Positions 37,701 through 52,700 are shown, numbered from the stretch's first letter. The stretch is 64,000 bases of DNA from Prinia subflava (GCF_021018805.1 NC_086251.1:43346767-43410766); one strand, 5' to 3'. A program made the numbers and translations. Notes: generated from the letters alone by a model not told the origin.

Positions 37701-40700
37701 AGAAAGAAGCAACTGGAGAGGAACACTGAAGAGATCTGTGGGAGAATGCTGTGTACCTGCAGTCAATTTCAGAGCTGGGATAAGTGCTGTGAAAGAAAGT
37801 CTTGTTAAAATCTGCAGTCTGGAGGTAGGGAGTACACTGTTGGGAGCCTTAGCCAGTTTTCTGGTGCCAGTGATGCAAAGGCTTGCACAGGTGCATGCAG
37901 ATGAAATACCATGGATAGTTTGGCTGCAGGGGGAGAATAAAACATGGAAGTAGATGTACAAGTGAGAGAAGCTCAGGTAGCTACAGGCAAAGTAAGTCTC
38001 AGAAGATAGAGAGGGGGTTATTACAAGAGAATGAAAAAAAGCTCATTTGAAACATTTCACAATTGCTGACCTGGATATCCTTAGTCTTTGTAGGTATCTC
38101 AGCGTAACATGGTTATATTGCTACTCTAAAGCCAGATTTGAAATTTCTGAATTCTGAGCTTAAACAGACTCAAGAATGTATCAATATTGCAAGGCAGGTA
38201 TGAAAAACATGTCTGGTAAATGAAATTTAGATTCCACTTAAATATGTGGTTTTGCTTCTTTTAATGTTACCAAATCCACACAGAATTTTAAGTAGCATAT
38301 TAACCTTTCTGGAAATTTAGCTGGCAAACATATATCTCAATTAATTAGCCTAATATTTGAAAAGTTCTTACTATTAGTTTCATTTTTAGATTCCCTTGGA
38401 TTTGAAAGTAGTTATAGCTTTGCAAATAAACCTAAGTTCATAGTTATTTGTAAGTCTTGACACATATCTTTATAACATCAAGTGACTTTCTCTGCACATC
38501 CATTCTTGATGTGATAAAGTTTTTTGTGTATTTTCATTAAAAAGGGAAAGTGAATTGCTGTTCTTGGACAGTGAGGTGATTTGGTGATTTGATTGTGAAC
38601 CTAGCACATTTTTGATTCCTAATCCAAATGCCAGAACTAAAATTTCAAACACCAAGTATCTTTAAAGCACAAATAAGCCAGTTTTTAAATGGTTTCTGTA
38701 CTTCCAAGAATAGAGAAGAGTTTCTAAAGCAACTTTGAATACTTTTGTAAATACTCCGCAAATAACTCTCTTAGCTTGTGACTAAGTAGCAGCATCCTTT
38801 TTTTAAAAATGAGAATCTCAAAGTAATTTTAGTTAGGACTGCCAAGTGAAATGTTTTTTCACAGCACTTTTGCCTTTTTGCATCAATGGTCAGCAAAAAA
38901 TGCCTAATAATCATCTCAATTTTTCTTGTCTCTTAAGAAGCAGTTAATGCCCAGAAGGACTCAGAATTGTAACATTGCTGTATGCCATGATTGTTCTATT
39001 TGTAGAGTGTGGCAAAGTTGATTTCAAAAGTAATTTAAAATCAGCTCTCATAGACAGATAACTGGGAACTAGCTTACTGGGCACTTTAAGTATACTCTTC
39101 ATCTTTATCTGCATTTTAGGCAGCTTACACTACTAATAGTTTCCCTAGAGCTGCTTTTCAAAGAATTGTAACTTTTTAAATTCACAAGTTTCAGTATTTT
39201 TAACTCACCAATTCACAGAAGATAAATGATAGAAGTGCAAACCCTGCTTAATGAATTTACTGATAATCAATTTGCTCTTCTGTCTTTATGGACCTTTTGG
39301 GATTAATCTTTACACCATAGCAGTCTTTTGATTAAAGTTTGAAAATTAGGATTATATAACACTTATGCACCTTTGAGTATATTACTCATGACTGATTACT
39401 GTAAAAGAAATTGTGAAATGCAGCTTTCCTGTGAGTTGATGAGATTGGAACTATTCAAATATCTTTCCTCCTTATGGGCTTAACTTCATAGGCCCCAATA
39501 TCAAGGGAGCAATAGATATCCTTTAAATGTGTGATTTCAGAGAGGAATTCCTTCCAGTACTCTAAGAATAATGATGTTTGAGTATTTAAAACAAGGATAG
39601 TGGCACAGTTCATGAATAGAAATTAATCTGAAGATCTATGGGGAAGAAAGGGTTGGCAAATAGAAGATTGACAAGAGGAGAGAAAAATAAATTGGATTAG
39701 AATTGTTTTCATTCAGAGACCAATCTTGCACTAGGGGAGATGTTAGAAAACAGTGTCAGAGAATTAATGTATTTTTGGGTTTTTTGGTTGTTTTTTGTCT
39801 ACTAAAGAAGTGAAATTTTCTCACAAGATAATAGAAAACTGTGGAAGACTTAAAAGAATTCTTCTTATAGGCTTGGGGCCTCTTTGTAAGCGGGGAAAAG
39901 AGATAAGAAGTGCAGAGATTGTAAAACACAGCCTGGTGAAGATTTGCACATGTTCCAGGCCCGCTTTGATACATAAGGCAGGACTCAGGCTTGAGTGTGT
40001 TTTGCCCTTGCTAATATGAGCCTAGCAGGCTATGTGTCCACTTGCTTTTTTTCAATCCTCCAGCCAGCAAGATGATGGAATAAATCTACATTTTGCACTT
40101 CAGCTGTCAAGGTCTGTCAAGGCCACATTTATCTATGGCACACAAGATCTTTCTGTTTTTAACCCAGATAAAATGAGAGGCCACATATTCAGGCTAGTCA
40201 AATGAAGGATGCACATTTGACTGGACTAGAAGTAGGGAAAAATGGATTTCCATCCTCATTTTTTCTCGAGTATAACACTCACTGTTGTCAAATCACCTTT
40301 TATTTTTATACCTCTCTCATCTATTTTGACTAGACACTTCTAAGCCTGGTTGTCTCCTCCACAATGGCCCTTTATTTCCTTTTGGGCTTTAGTCACCTCT
40401 GTAATATACAGTGTAGGATGAAATGCAAATATAAATACAGTATATATTGAAACATACTTCTTTTTTAATCCCAACATTACCATTCCCAGAAAACTGAACA
40501 GCAGGGATATAAACCTTTACCCAGTGTTTAGTTGATTCCCTCTTGTTATTTAAGATTTTCTCTCATTACTGTGCTGTATCATCTGGCTGTTTAAAATATT
40601 TTATTCCCAGATTAATTACTTTTTCATTTGCGTTTTTTAATCAGCCAATGTCCTCTTATGGCCCAAATACTTAATAAATCAAAACCTCATACAATCTCAT

Positions 40701-43700
40701 AACTTTATTTTGTTCTTTAAATTTTAGTGCTATCTGCTGATTTTGAATTCTTATTTCCAGTACCCTCATCCAAATAATTTACACAGAATACTATGAATGG
40801 CAACAAACCAAAACCTGATGACTCTTTGATACTCCAATGGATTATCCATTTCCAGGCTAAAGGCTGAACTGAACACTCTCCCTGGAATATGGCTTGGTCC
40901 ATGGAGGAGTATCAGGCCAGGAAGCTTATGAGTCCAAAATTTTGAAAGCAGTCAGTGATGGAAAAAACATGTCAGTTTTTTGTCAGTTAGTGTTTATGAT
41001 GCAAATTCCACTGTTGGGAATGTGATAGCTACCTAACTAATAAAATAATCAGAGAGAAGCAAGAAACTAACACTGAGAGGATTTCTTTTAAATACAGAAA
41101 CCCAGCTACAGTTCAAAGTAGGTAACAGATGTGAAGAATAGTTGAATGCAGCACTACAGTAGCAGTACTGTAGCAATTAAAGCCATCAGTTTAACATGCA
41201 AGTAAAAGGTAAATCCTCATTTCCCTGCAGTGTTTTAGTAAACAGAGTGAAAACTCATGAGTTGAAAGGTGAAGCAGAATTGTTTTGACAGTACAACAAT
41301 ATATGGAGAGGTTGAAGTCTTTGTATGTGTGTCTACACAATGATTTATCTACTAACCTTTGTCTCTTTTCCCACTTCTATTTCTTCACACAACTTGTCTG
41401 GGTTGATTTTATCCTATTAAAACAATTCCAGAGGCAGAGGTAGTTTTAAATCCCAGTTTTCTGATTCTTATACAGGTTACTTGGCAGAGTTAGGGCATGG
41501 CAAATTAAATACTACTGGTTTCTGCCCATTGGGTCTCTGTCCAGTAGCAGCACTTCTTTGACTGACTTAAGGCTGGAACATCACCTTCATACCCGCATCA
41601 TCATGCCATCTAAATCTGTCATCTTTATCAAATTTCTCTATATAAGTAGCTAGAAATGTTTTCTTCAGACCCATTGTTCTATTGCTAGTATCAGGAGGAA
41701 GCCTGGCACCATTCTTTCTACATGGTTTCTATTTAAAAAAGGCTGAGGGTTTTTTCAGCAGTGTTATGAGACCAGTGTCCAGAGCTGATTTAAGGTAAAG
41801 AAACAGAAGCAAACATGCAAAACCATCCATATCCTTCTGGAAACAGTAAAGAGTTCAAGAAATTAAAGTCTGCATGTGATGGGGGAGGGCTTTTTTAATA
41901 AAACATGAAAATTGGTAGTCTATTGAATCTACCTCGATCCCAAGAATTTTGGCAGGGTCTGCTTGGTGCAGCCAGACTGCTGACTGTTGTTATAGACAGA
42001 AAAGAAAATCTGCTAGAAAATAGAGGAATGAAAAATACTGAGGGAAATTATACTAAGGGAAGAGAGAAACATTTCAGAAAAATGATGACTCCAGGCAATG
42101 ATGGTGGTGGCTGAGGGGGCAGCAGCCCCACCAACACACCTGTAGAAAGCACCATCATGGCCATAGCTGTGATTAGTGCCAGGCTGGTTTTTCAGCATGT
42201 GCAGACTAAAAAGCCATTTGCAGACCAAGATGTCTTTTGGGTGGAAGTATTTAAAAACATAACTGTGGACAGAAGATATAAGGAATGAAATCTATGTTAT
42301 GTCTTGCCTTGTTACACAGCAAAGAGAGATGCTATCCTCTACACTGGGCATGGCTATGTAGTGAACGGTGTGTCCATTTCAAGTCTCAGAACAAAGTTAA
42401 TTTAAGTGACTGAGCCATCTCTTGATGAGTTCTGTAAAAGACACAGGAAAAAATAATACAAGGTACTGTCAGACACATGAAGAAAGTAAGCAGAAAAACT
42501 GCACATAAAATTATAAAGTGCATAGATGGTGGTAATTTGATAGGATTATTATATACAAATACTGAAGTTTTACTTTTCTTCTTTTTACTCAACTTTGCAG
42601 ACACAAACCCCTCACCATATTCAAATTAATAGCCATTACCATTGGGTATTTGTTTTGCTTTTAAGACCATGCAGCTAAAGGATCCATAATAAAATCTTAG
42701 GTACTTCTCCCCCCGTGCTTCAAAAGGCCAATCCCCAGGAGGGCACCTATCCAGATGACAATGCATCATTGTAAGATTGCTCTGGTCTTGAGCTACTGCT
42801 GGCCAGTACAAAAAGCTTATTGCAGGAATTAGGTCCCTGAAATTTCATTTTAACATTGCTGATTTCTGTTGTGATAAGTTATTAAATATTAATTATCAGT
42901 GTCCCTCCCTTTTTACAGTGAAATTCGAAATCTTAGAAACTTGGATTACATAGATCCAGATGCCTTTAAGGACCTCCCACTTCTGAAATACCTGTAAGTA
43001 TTCAGTACCTGTAACAACTTGGTACTTAAATTTCACAGATGACTCTTAACATAATAGCAGTTTTGTTAGTTTGCATTTGATTTTGGAACTGATTGCCATG
43101 TTTTTCCCTGTTGCTTTATTCTAATGACAGAAAGCCAGCAAGGGTAAGGGTTGGAACCCTTACTACTTTTGTGAGAAAGGAGAACTTTCACAAATTCATC
43201 AGTAGTTTTCCCATTTGTTTTACCCATTAAATATCTAGAATACACTAATATTCCTTGGAAAACTTCCATAGCTAGCTCTTTTTTTATAATTGCTATCTTA
43301 CTCTATGTTTGTAGGAAGTAGAGGGAAGAAGGGACACAACAGATAGATACACATCTTTAGTGTATCTATCTGTTGTATTTAGTGTATATTTAGTGTATAT
43401 ATCTTTAGTATTTACTAGACATTTACACAGGGTTTTAAAGCATAACTGTCAGCCAACCGTGCAAAGCTCACCTATGGAGACCTGATTTCATATGATCTCT
43501 AAGGCAGAAAGAAATCCTGAAAATTTCCCATGATTTTCTAAAAAGACTTCAGTGATTTTGAGTAATATTTGGAAGAAAGGCCTCTGTGTGTATGCGGTGG
43601 AGGCAATGGCAAGGAAGAAAGATTTGTCCAGGTTTTTCCCATAGATGTGAAAGCAATAAAAAAGAAAGTAGTAAAAAACTCCATTTCAGGAGAGTAGTTT

Positions 43701-46700
43701 TAAAAATTGAGGCCTACAGTTATTTTCACTCTACAGGACTTCATAGAGAAAGGGCTTTAAGCATTTCACATTTTAAGACAGTTTCCCTTTTGAGAGCTAT
43801 ATGAACAGCTCTGATAGAGGATTCTAGGGCCCAGACTACTAACTGAAACAGCCTTAATCTCTCAAGTTAAAATAAACCAGAGCTTCAATTATTTTCTTCC
43901 TCTCAACCTCACAAGATGCTTCCCTCTGCAGATCTTCCTGGCTGTCTTATTAGTCTGTGTTCTCATTTTTTAGATTCTATAATTTATCATAAGTCTAGTA
44001 TTTCAAATTTTTTATATTTTTCATCCTTCTGTTTTGGACAGTTGATTATAAATGAATTGATTGACAATAGACAAGATGCAATAACCATCCTGCCCTGTTG
44101 AACTTTAAATACATTTCTTGTTGTTTAATGATGCAGTGATTTTTTCTGTTTCTCCTCTCTTTCAGTGGTATTTTTAATACTGGACTCAAAGTATTTCCAG
44201 AACTCAACAAAATCTATTCATTTGATGTGAATTTTTTGCTGTAAGTATCTGTCTTTACAGCTGATTAGAATATTGCTATCCTCAGACCACAGGAACATGC
44301 TTAATGAAGGTTTCTGATTTTGAGAATAATATCATTTAAATCTGACAAAGCAGATTTCCTCAAGCAGTATTTCCATGATCATTAGCACCAGATCTGGAAA
44401 ATGCCAGGTCACCTAGCACTACACATTTGACCTCAATTAGAGACACGGACATACAGCACATTCATGATAAACAACTTCTACAGGCCCTATGCTTTCATTT
44501 TGTTCTTAGTTTTTGCAATGGCTGTGCAATACCTGAATTAACAGAAGTCAGAATAGTGTGACACACGGGACCTGAGCTGTTGTACATCCTGCTAACATCA
44601 AGTCCTTCTATCAAAATTCTTCTAGCAAATTTTTGCTGGTATGGTGAAGGAAACTGCAGAACAATTTCTTGAAGAAAGAGAATGGGAATGCAAGTGGGGA
44701 CAAGGAGGTCTCCCACTATTATCCTTAAATGTATTTCAGAAACAAAGAGTTCTGCTTTGAACTTGAAAATAAGCAGGAGTTTCTTGGTATTTGAAAAGCA
44801 CAGACAACACCCACCTGTTAATCTGTTAGAATTTTGGGTTGTAATCAAACTGAGGAGGAAGAGTAGCTCAGAAGAAGATTTGCAGGCTGACAGAAGGTAA
44901 AAGTATCTTGGTCACTTCTCCTCCCAGAGAGGAGTTAGAAATCTTATATTGTAGCAGTTTTCAGCTGGAAGAGGCTTGAATGCTGGATGGGCTAGGCAAA
45001 AGGCAATTAAAAATGAGAAGTGTTATGTTAGAAGGTGATTTGGAAAGATGTGACTGATGATCTACTACAGGCCTTGTTTCAGGGCTGCTAAGTGGTATTT
45101 TTGGTCAAGAAGGGTCAGTTCCCACTGCAGTCATGGTGTGCCACTAGCAAGATGAACCTCAGGGCAAAAGAGAAATGCTGCCTTTTTTGCCAAAAAGTGT
45201 AAACCTGTAGGAAGCAACAAGTTCTTCCCTTCCAAGGATCATCTGAGAGATAAGCTTTGTTTTAACACACATTCACCTTGGCTGTAGGCCTGCAAGACTG
45301 AAACCCGAGTAGTCAGCTCTGAGATGTAACTACATCTTAAGAGTTTCTCAAAGACCAGAAGGGCTTCAGCTTAGATTGAAAACTCTGCTAGATCAACTTC
45401 TACATAGTAGGGAGAACCCAGAATTGAACAGGCTAGATGAAAGGAAGCAGTTTACACAACCATCTGTGTTCTTGCTTCCTACCAACTCAGTGCCTTTCTA
45501 AGTGGCAGAAAGCCAAATACTGTTTTATTTCTGCCTTGATATTTTTGAATAGTGATAACTATCAAAAGATAAATATAGGTCTTATATTCAGAGTTTTTAA
45601 AGAATAGACCTGTACTTTCAAGGAAGATAGTTCTATGATATGTATTTCTAAATATTGCTATTCAATGAAAGACTTTTTGTTTCTTCCATGAAGAAAAAAA
45701 TGCTTTTGAAAAATAATAGGTTTCTAAATAATGAATAAGGTATAGCTGGGAGAAACCCATTCATTATATTACTATTTGCTTTTGAGGTCAAGCAACGTAC
45801 AAGTAAACATTTATTTAGAAAAAAATGAACCAATCTGCAAAATGTCAAATCCAAATAACTTGTGGTGGAAACCACCTATCAGTGAAAATTACTTGGAATG
45901 AAAATGGCTGTAGTACTGTTCAGTGTTAGCACATATATATGCACAATGGAGCACAGAAAAGGAATGAGGTTATTTCTGGCACACAGGTAATTGTTAGGAC
46001 TTCTCAGCCCATGGACTTTATGCATGCGCCTTATTAGGCTGTACCTAATCCACAAGCTGAAGAAAAGGAAAACTTTGCACAATATTTTCATTTCCAGACT
46101 ATAATATTATTCAGAAAAAATCAGAAAAAGGGCAGTCAAAGACTTTGCTCTGCCCTTTGTGTCTACCAGCTTTTTCCTCTCTCTCTCTAGTTTAGTAAAT
46201 CTCTTTAGTTTTTCTTTCTCCCTTTTGGTACAACAGAATTTTGGTCTGAAGATACACAGTACTTATTAAGACTGCAGAGTAGGAGTAAAAAAAAACTATT
46301 TAAGAAATGAGTAGTGAAACAATCCTTTGGACAAGAGGTGAAAAGAATCAGTAAGTTATTTCACGTAGTAGTGAAAGAGATGTGCTAGATGCAGTTCTGT
46401 AAAGTAAAATGCCTGTCGTGAATAATGTATTATCTGATATCTGAATTTAGAGAGCAGGATTTCAGCTCTAAAGCCACCTGGGTTGTTCAATTGACACTGC
46501 AGCTAATGCTTGCTCTGCTAATTCTGTGGCTTATGAGACCAAGGAGCTGTCTGTGCCATTAGCCACTATTATCACACAGACTGGCACACCTCACCAGAAC
46601 TACCAATCCCATTTACCTCATGAGCTGTCTTCCTGGATGCTGGAATATGCTCAATTCTTCATTCTACATCCATCTTCTGGCCTTAGATATAACTAAACAG

Positions 46701-49700
46701 GTTATTCTTTTAAACTTATTTATTTGAATAAATAAATTTATCATATAATATATATGGCAATATTATTTATTTTATAACATATTAATATTAGTATACATTA
46801 AAATGAATTTATTTAAATAATTACGTTTTAAACATTTATTTATTATCAAGGCAGAGAACAATTAATAACAAAGCTGTTCTCCAGATCCTGTGTTGGGCAG
46901 ATTTTGATTGTGATATTTTGTCTCCTTTTTCAGTGAAATTGCAGATAATCCTTATATGACTTCAGTGCCTGCAAATGCTTTCCATGGGCTTTGTAATGAA
47001 TCTCTAACCCTGTAAGTTCTTCCAGTTTAAGTCACAAGGCAATTACCTCTCTGTTAATGCCTATGGCAAAATGTTTAAAAATAAAATTATTCCTGTTCTA
47101 CTCGCTAGTAGTTTGCAACAGAGAAACACCACAGACAGACAGTATCTATATTCTAGTTTGCATAAATTCTGTACTTTGACAGCTATTTGAATCAGTCCTG
47201 CTCTTTTCTTTACACTGGCTTGACTAATGTGGTTTTGTTTTTCTATGACCCTAGTGCCAGTGAATGGTTGTATTTGAAAAAAATTCAAAGGAGAAAGTCT
47301 GCAAAGTTCTTCCCCCTACAGCAGGGTTATAACTGTGTCTAACACTTCTGCAACCTGAGTGGTACATACCTTGGAAACTAATGGATGACATCAAAACATC
47401 AAAAGAGTCATATTTGAAAGAAAATTGTTACATGAAGTTCAATTATGCAAGTCAGTGAATCTGAGCCACAAGTGATTGGAGTGAAATGACTGTAATGAGT
47501 TGACCTGAACTGTAATGACCTGACCTGGGAGGAAGAGCATTAGAATGTAAACAGATGAATCCTAAAGAAATTCTAAACCAAAATTCTTTTGCTCTAAGGG
47601 ACTAAAAGAATGAATTCTAAAAATTTAAGGTACACCTGATAGTAAAAGCAGACCTTTTTTGCTAGTTGTTAGTTCTTTTAGCCTTCCTTAATCAGTCCTA
47701 GCAGGATTTTGTTTCCTTGCTTTTATTTAAGTCTAGGAAAATTATAGCAAAGTGGTTTAGTCTATCATTGCTGTAAAAAGAGGTAGAAGATAGAACAACC
47801 TGCCACATGGTATCCTTGATTCAGGTGCACTCAAGAACACTTCTGGGCATTTGTTTGACCTTGCACAGTAACTTCTGCTTCTTCAAGAGATTAAAATTAA
47901 CCTATCCATAAATGTGCTGTTGCAAATAAAAATGACGCATAAGATGTTAGGTATTCATATATTGAAGCAGCCCAAAATACACTGATGTAATTTCTTTTTT
48001 GCTTGCAGTAAACTCTACAATAATGGTTTTACCAGTATTCAAGGCCATGCTTTTAATGGGACAAATCTGGATGCTATGTAAGTAGCAGGTAATTCTCTTC
48101 TTTCAGAAGAAAAAACCCAACTTTCTCTGCTTATTTTAGGCTCTGAAATGTCTTTTATTTTAATAACTTCAAGGGAGCAAAGAGAGGATGTTAGTTTCAG
48201 CCAGCAATAACAATACATTGCTTAATATCTTTTGCAGTGTGCTTTCATTCAATATGTATATTTATAGCTCAGAAAGAAAATCATAGCAAGTAACTCCATT
48301 GAGAGTTTTGTTCTGGTTTGAAGCTACAATAAAACTTTGTTTGATCAGTAACTTTTCTAACACCATTTGGAAGATAATTATGCTTTTTTTTTTACAAGAC
48401 TGTTTGATTTAGTAAGTGTAGCACTGATAATAGTAGCAGCTCTTTCGCAGGTATCTCTTACCTGCAAAAAAAGAGAGTGGTGTAAGGTGCTAGGAGCACA
48501 ATTCAGAGGAACCAGCCACTTGCACTAGAAATGAGATGCACATCTCAAAAGCATGAATCAATCATTTCATATTTCCCTGCAACTTCTTATTATATTTTCT
48601 GAAAAAGTAATATTTGGTGAGTGAGTATCCTTTTTACACCACACCCAAAATCATCTGCCTCAATCATTAAGAGAGAATAAATCTCCATCCTAGAGACTCC
48701 ATTCACTTTGGCAGAGCTTACTGTTGTCCTAAGCTTCACTGAAGAGTCTGTCACTTTCATGAGCAAAGAGATTTCTTCACTGTGGGCTCTCAAATTAACC
48801 AGAGACACATGAGGATAGATATGATTTTTTTTCCGTTTATTTTTCACTTTATTTTAAATTAGCCTTTAATTCTGTAAGAATTCCGTAAGAACATCCTTCA
48901 CATGATCCTAATCTTTCCAAACTGCCTAGTTCAGCTTCACAGCTAGCTAGACTTCTTAAAGTCTGAAAGGTTTGAGTTAAACCAAAGATCTGGAATAGAT
49001 CTGATTTTATTCACACTAGTTTAGTTACTTCAAACTTTCACATGAAAAAGGATGTTTTCCATGATGACATAGTGTTTGTACTAGTGCCCACAGAAATCAC
49101 AAGATGTAAAATTGGCAAAATAAAGCCAATGTCTTGACTGAATCCCTCCAAACTGCAGGCAACAATACTCAGAAACTTTCCAAGACTTGGCCAATATATG
49201 AACTGTGTCAGCTCTTCCATTTCTTCCATTTTGACAGAACACCGGTTGGACACTATTTTGTAGCAATTTTTCTATATGCTCCTCTCATAGTATGCAGCTG
49301 CTATTGCTCCTGTCCTCTTTGGAATTCTCAGTATTATTAAAGAATCAAATGAAAATGTAGCTTTAGAAGATCTGGAGTCCTAAACGTCTGCTTTATTAAA
49401 CTAGGAAGAAGCAAACAGCACATACTAGCCTCTGTAGATACTGTTTGCTTATTTTTAGAAAAAAAATCCTAATTAGTATTCTTTTTAAGGCCAAGAGTAA
49501 AGGGCTTTACAGAGAGATCTGGACAGACTTGAGAGCTGAGCAATCACCACCTTTATTAAATTTAACAAGAACAGTTGCTGGATTCTCCCTCTGGCATGGT
49601 GTAGTCCTGGTTATATATACAAAGTGGAAGGCTGGAGAGCAGCTCCACAGAAGTAGATCTGGGGGGGATCTGACTGATGGCAAGTTGAGTATACGTCAGC

Positions 49701-52700
49701 AGTGCCCTGGCAGCCAGGGGGGCCAGCCCTGTCCTGGGGTGCATCAGGCACAGCATGGCCAGCTGGTCACAGCATCAGGACTGTCAAGAGTTCAAATTGC
49801 ATCTGGATGATGGCCATAGTCACAATTCTGTTTTTTATCGTCCTGCAAGGACTAGGGAGGTGGACCCCATGATGCTTATGGGTCCCTTCCAACCTGACAT
49901 GTTGCATGATTTATGATCCTAAGTGAGACTGGCTATGATGAACTAGTCAATCAAATTTAAAAGGGAAAAAAACCCAACAAACAACCCATAGAATAACTAA
50001 AACTATACTTACCTTCATGGGTTTATCTATCAGCAGTAACAATGGTTTATTACAACAAACACTTTTCCCCTAATTAAATCATGTGACATCTACTTGGAGC
50101 ACAGCACTACTCTAAATGTACAAGGCAAACTAGAGAGTTGAACATGAGTGCTAAAGCCTTTATCTGTTTTATAAACTACACTGAAATTTCTAAACTAATT
50201 TTCTGAAGTAGTTTGGTTACCATGACAGGATAAAGTATAATTTTGCTAAGTGCAAGCTTGGAGATTTGTTGTTTCTAGCAGCAGCATTAAGTTAATGTAA
50301 GAGGCAAATATTTCATTTTCTCTATTCTGACATTTCTAATTTGAACTCCTGTTTACCCATGACTGTATAGTGAAGGAAGTACCTGTTTTTCTCTGGGTCT
50401 GATCCAAGAGCATTTGAATTTAACAAAAATAGGAGCAAAAATAAAGTAATAGAAAAGGGGTGAGGGAAATTTCAATGTGTTTTGAATTATTTTCTCAAGG
50501 ACAAGAAAAAGTAACAAAGCAAAATAATCAAAAACTATGATAAATTTTTGGCAAATCATTCAAAGGCTTCACATTCTATCCATAAGTCAGAAGACATTTT
50601 GGGCATCTTGGAGACTATCTTCTACTATGCATTATGCCTTTCCTACCACTCTTGCAGTATTGAAATGCCTATGTAATTAAAGGGAGCCAAAAAAATTAAT
50701 GCAGGTATAGGTGAAAAAACAAATGAATAAAGGGTTTCCATTATCATACTGAATACTAGCACTACCTAGTTGATCTTGTCACCCAACAAGGGTTGGTGTT
50801 TAACAGCAAACCACAGTATTGCTGTGTACGTTTTATAAGGACAGGGAAGTAAGGAACCAGGACTGAAGGGCTGAATGACACTTTTACTGAAAAGCAGTCA
50901 TCTGACACTTGAATCCCTCATCCTAACCCATCATTAAAGTCCATAAACTGCATTACTCCTGCAAAGTAGTGCTGCTGCATCAATGTTTATTTCTGTAAGG
51001 TAATTGGTGAAGAAAGAAGAGTTTTAAAAAAATATTTTCAGTGGATAGCAAAATATATTTGTGATGAGCTTTCACAGAACTATTTATTCAGTAAATTACT
51101 GAAGTGGAAAGTGTGCAATCTCAAAATTTAATAACAAAAATAAACTCCGAAAGAATATAGATACTTTAATATACACTTTCAGGGTTCACTTATAATGCTT
51201 GGCATAGCTCAGATTTAAGATAAACAATTGCGTGGAAACAGCTTATGATGAATCCTTACTACTGCCCACTTACCAATCCATCATTTTTGCCTGTTCATTT
51301 CATAATCCAGATGGATACATATGTTTAACATAGCACTTGAAATGTCCTGTTAGTGTTTCGTGCCCTCAGAAGGTCCTGCTCAGCATCCTGCAGTCACGGT
51401 GTTTTCGGGTGCTGTTGAGGCTTAACGCAATGTTCTTCCCACTTACCCTGGACCCTGAGTCTGTAGAGACTGTTAGACATAAGTACTGGTGGTTTACTGC
51501 TCTGACTGGATTGAAAAATGTGGAAAAGGGCCTTCATTTCCTTACAGCACTGCAGCACCATCAGCATCTGCCGCAGTGCCTGTGGGAGGGTCACCGCAGC
51601 CCTGGCTAGCCCAGACTGCCGGCCCCATGCGCAGCAGGGGAACTGCCCCAGAGCTCAGCACCAGGGCAGAGCCCCGGGGCAGCCGGAGCCCCGCAGCGCC
51701 CAGTGGCTTACCTCGAGGCGGAGGGTAAAGAATGAGAGGGCATCCAAGGACTTGAGTTTCCAAGGAAACTCAAAGTTCCCGAAAGGGTTCAAGCCTCAAG
51801 AACGGTCACACGTGAGATTCCAGGGTTTAAATCTAGGGGAGGATCTTAGGTGGGGGACAAAGCTTTGACCAATAGGAAGGAACAGGGGAGGACTTACAGA
51901 AGTGCATGACACACATGGCACCACTAATGAACAACAAGGGGAGGTTACAACTCAGGTAGACCAATGACAGCTCGAATTGAACAGACCTTTCCAGAACACG
52001 GGAATGGCAGAACAAAGATTGACAGGAAGGGCAGGAGGCACAACTGTGGATTGGCAGGGAAGGCTCGGGAAAACAGGGGAAGGGTTAAAGACATTGGCAA
52101 CTTAGGGGGCAGTGACAGCTGGGGAAAAGTTCATTGTGACCAGGAGGGGCGAGAGGGAAAAACTATTACAATTAAAAACCAAACCACTACAAGCATCTCC
52201 TACTCCAGATTCTGCGCTTACTACTACACTACTACTTACACTACTATACCTGCAGTTTGTACTGTGGTATTCATGTGATGCCATCCACCAGCTCTCCAAA
52301 ATTATGATTATTCCAGTGTCCACACTGAGGCTAGATATTACATATCAACTATGTGATTTCTAAAACTTCTAAGATTTGTTTAGACATGTTGATACCACTG
52401 TTGTGGTTTTCTCTTCTGCAGGGAATCTAAATGACATTCTGTATCAGTTAGCTATCAGTAATAACAGGATCAATGGCGCTTTCAGAAGGAACTGACTTCA
52501 CATAACCTTTCTTTGTCAAGTTAGTATTTACCAAAGCCTTATTATTTCAATTTAAAAGCAGTACCTATCAAAATAAAAGGGCTTAAACAACTGAAACCAA
52601 TTACCATCAGGAAATTGTGCATTCTGATGGGCCTGGCTCAGTGATGTGAAAACTGGCAGCTAACACAGCACCTCCTTAGTAACACATAGTTCTGTACTTC

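Larger units (their letters stand above)
33208..42918. other. TSHR intron 3
   Basis: About 9.7 kb. It holds a short LTR at about 33848-34049 and the solo class II LTR at 35672-36222. GC-balanced patches near 35230-35600 and 37400-37950 contain two-strand ORFs without a recognisable domain. The rest is AT-rich unique sequence. Confidence 0.7.

Noticed and set aside
37366..37961. ORFs of up to 183 codons on both strands in TSHR intron 3
   Set aside because: Both strands are open over the same bases. There are no recognisable domains and no splice or promoter evidence. An unrecognised repeat is possible.
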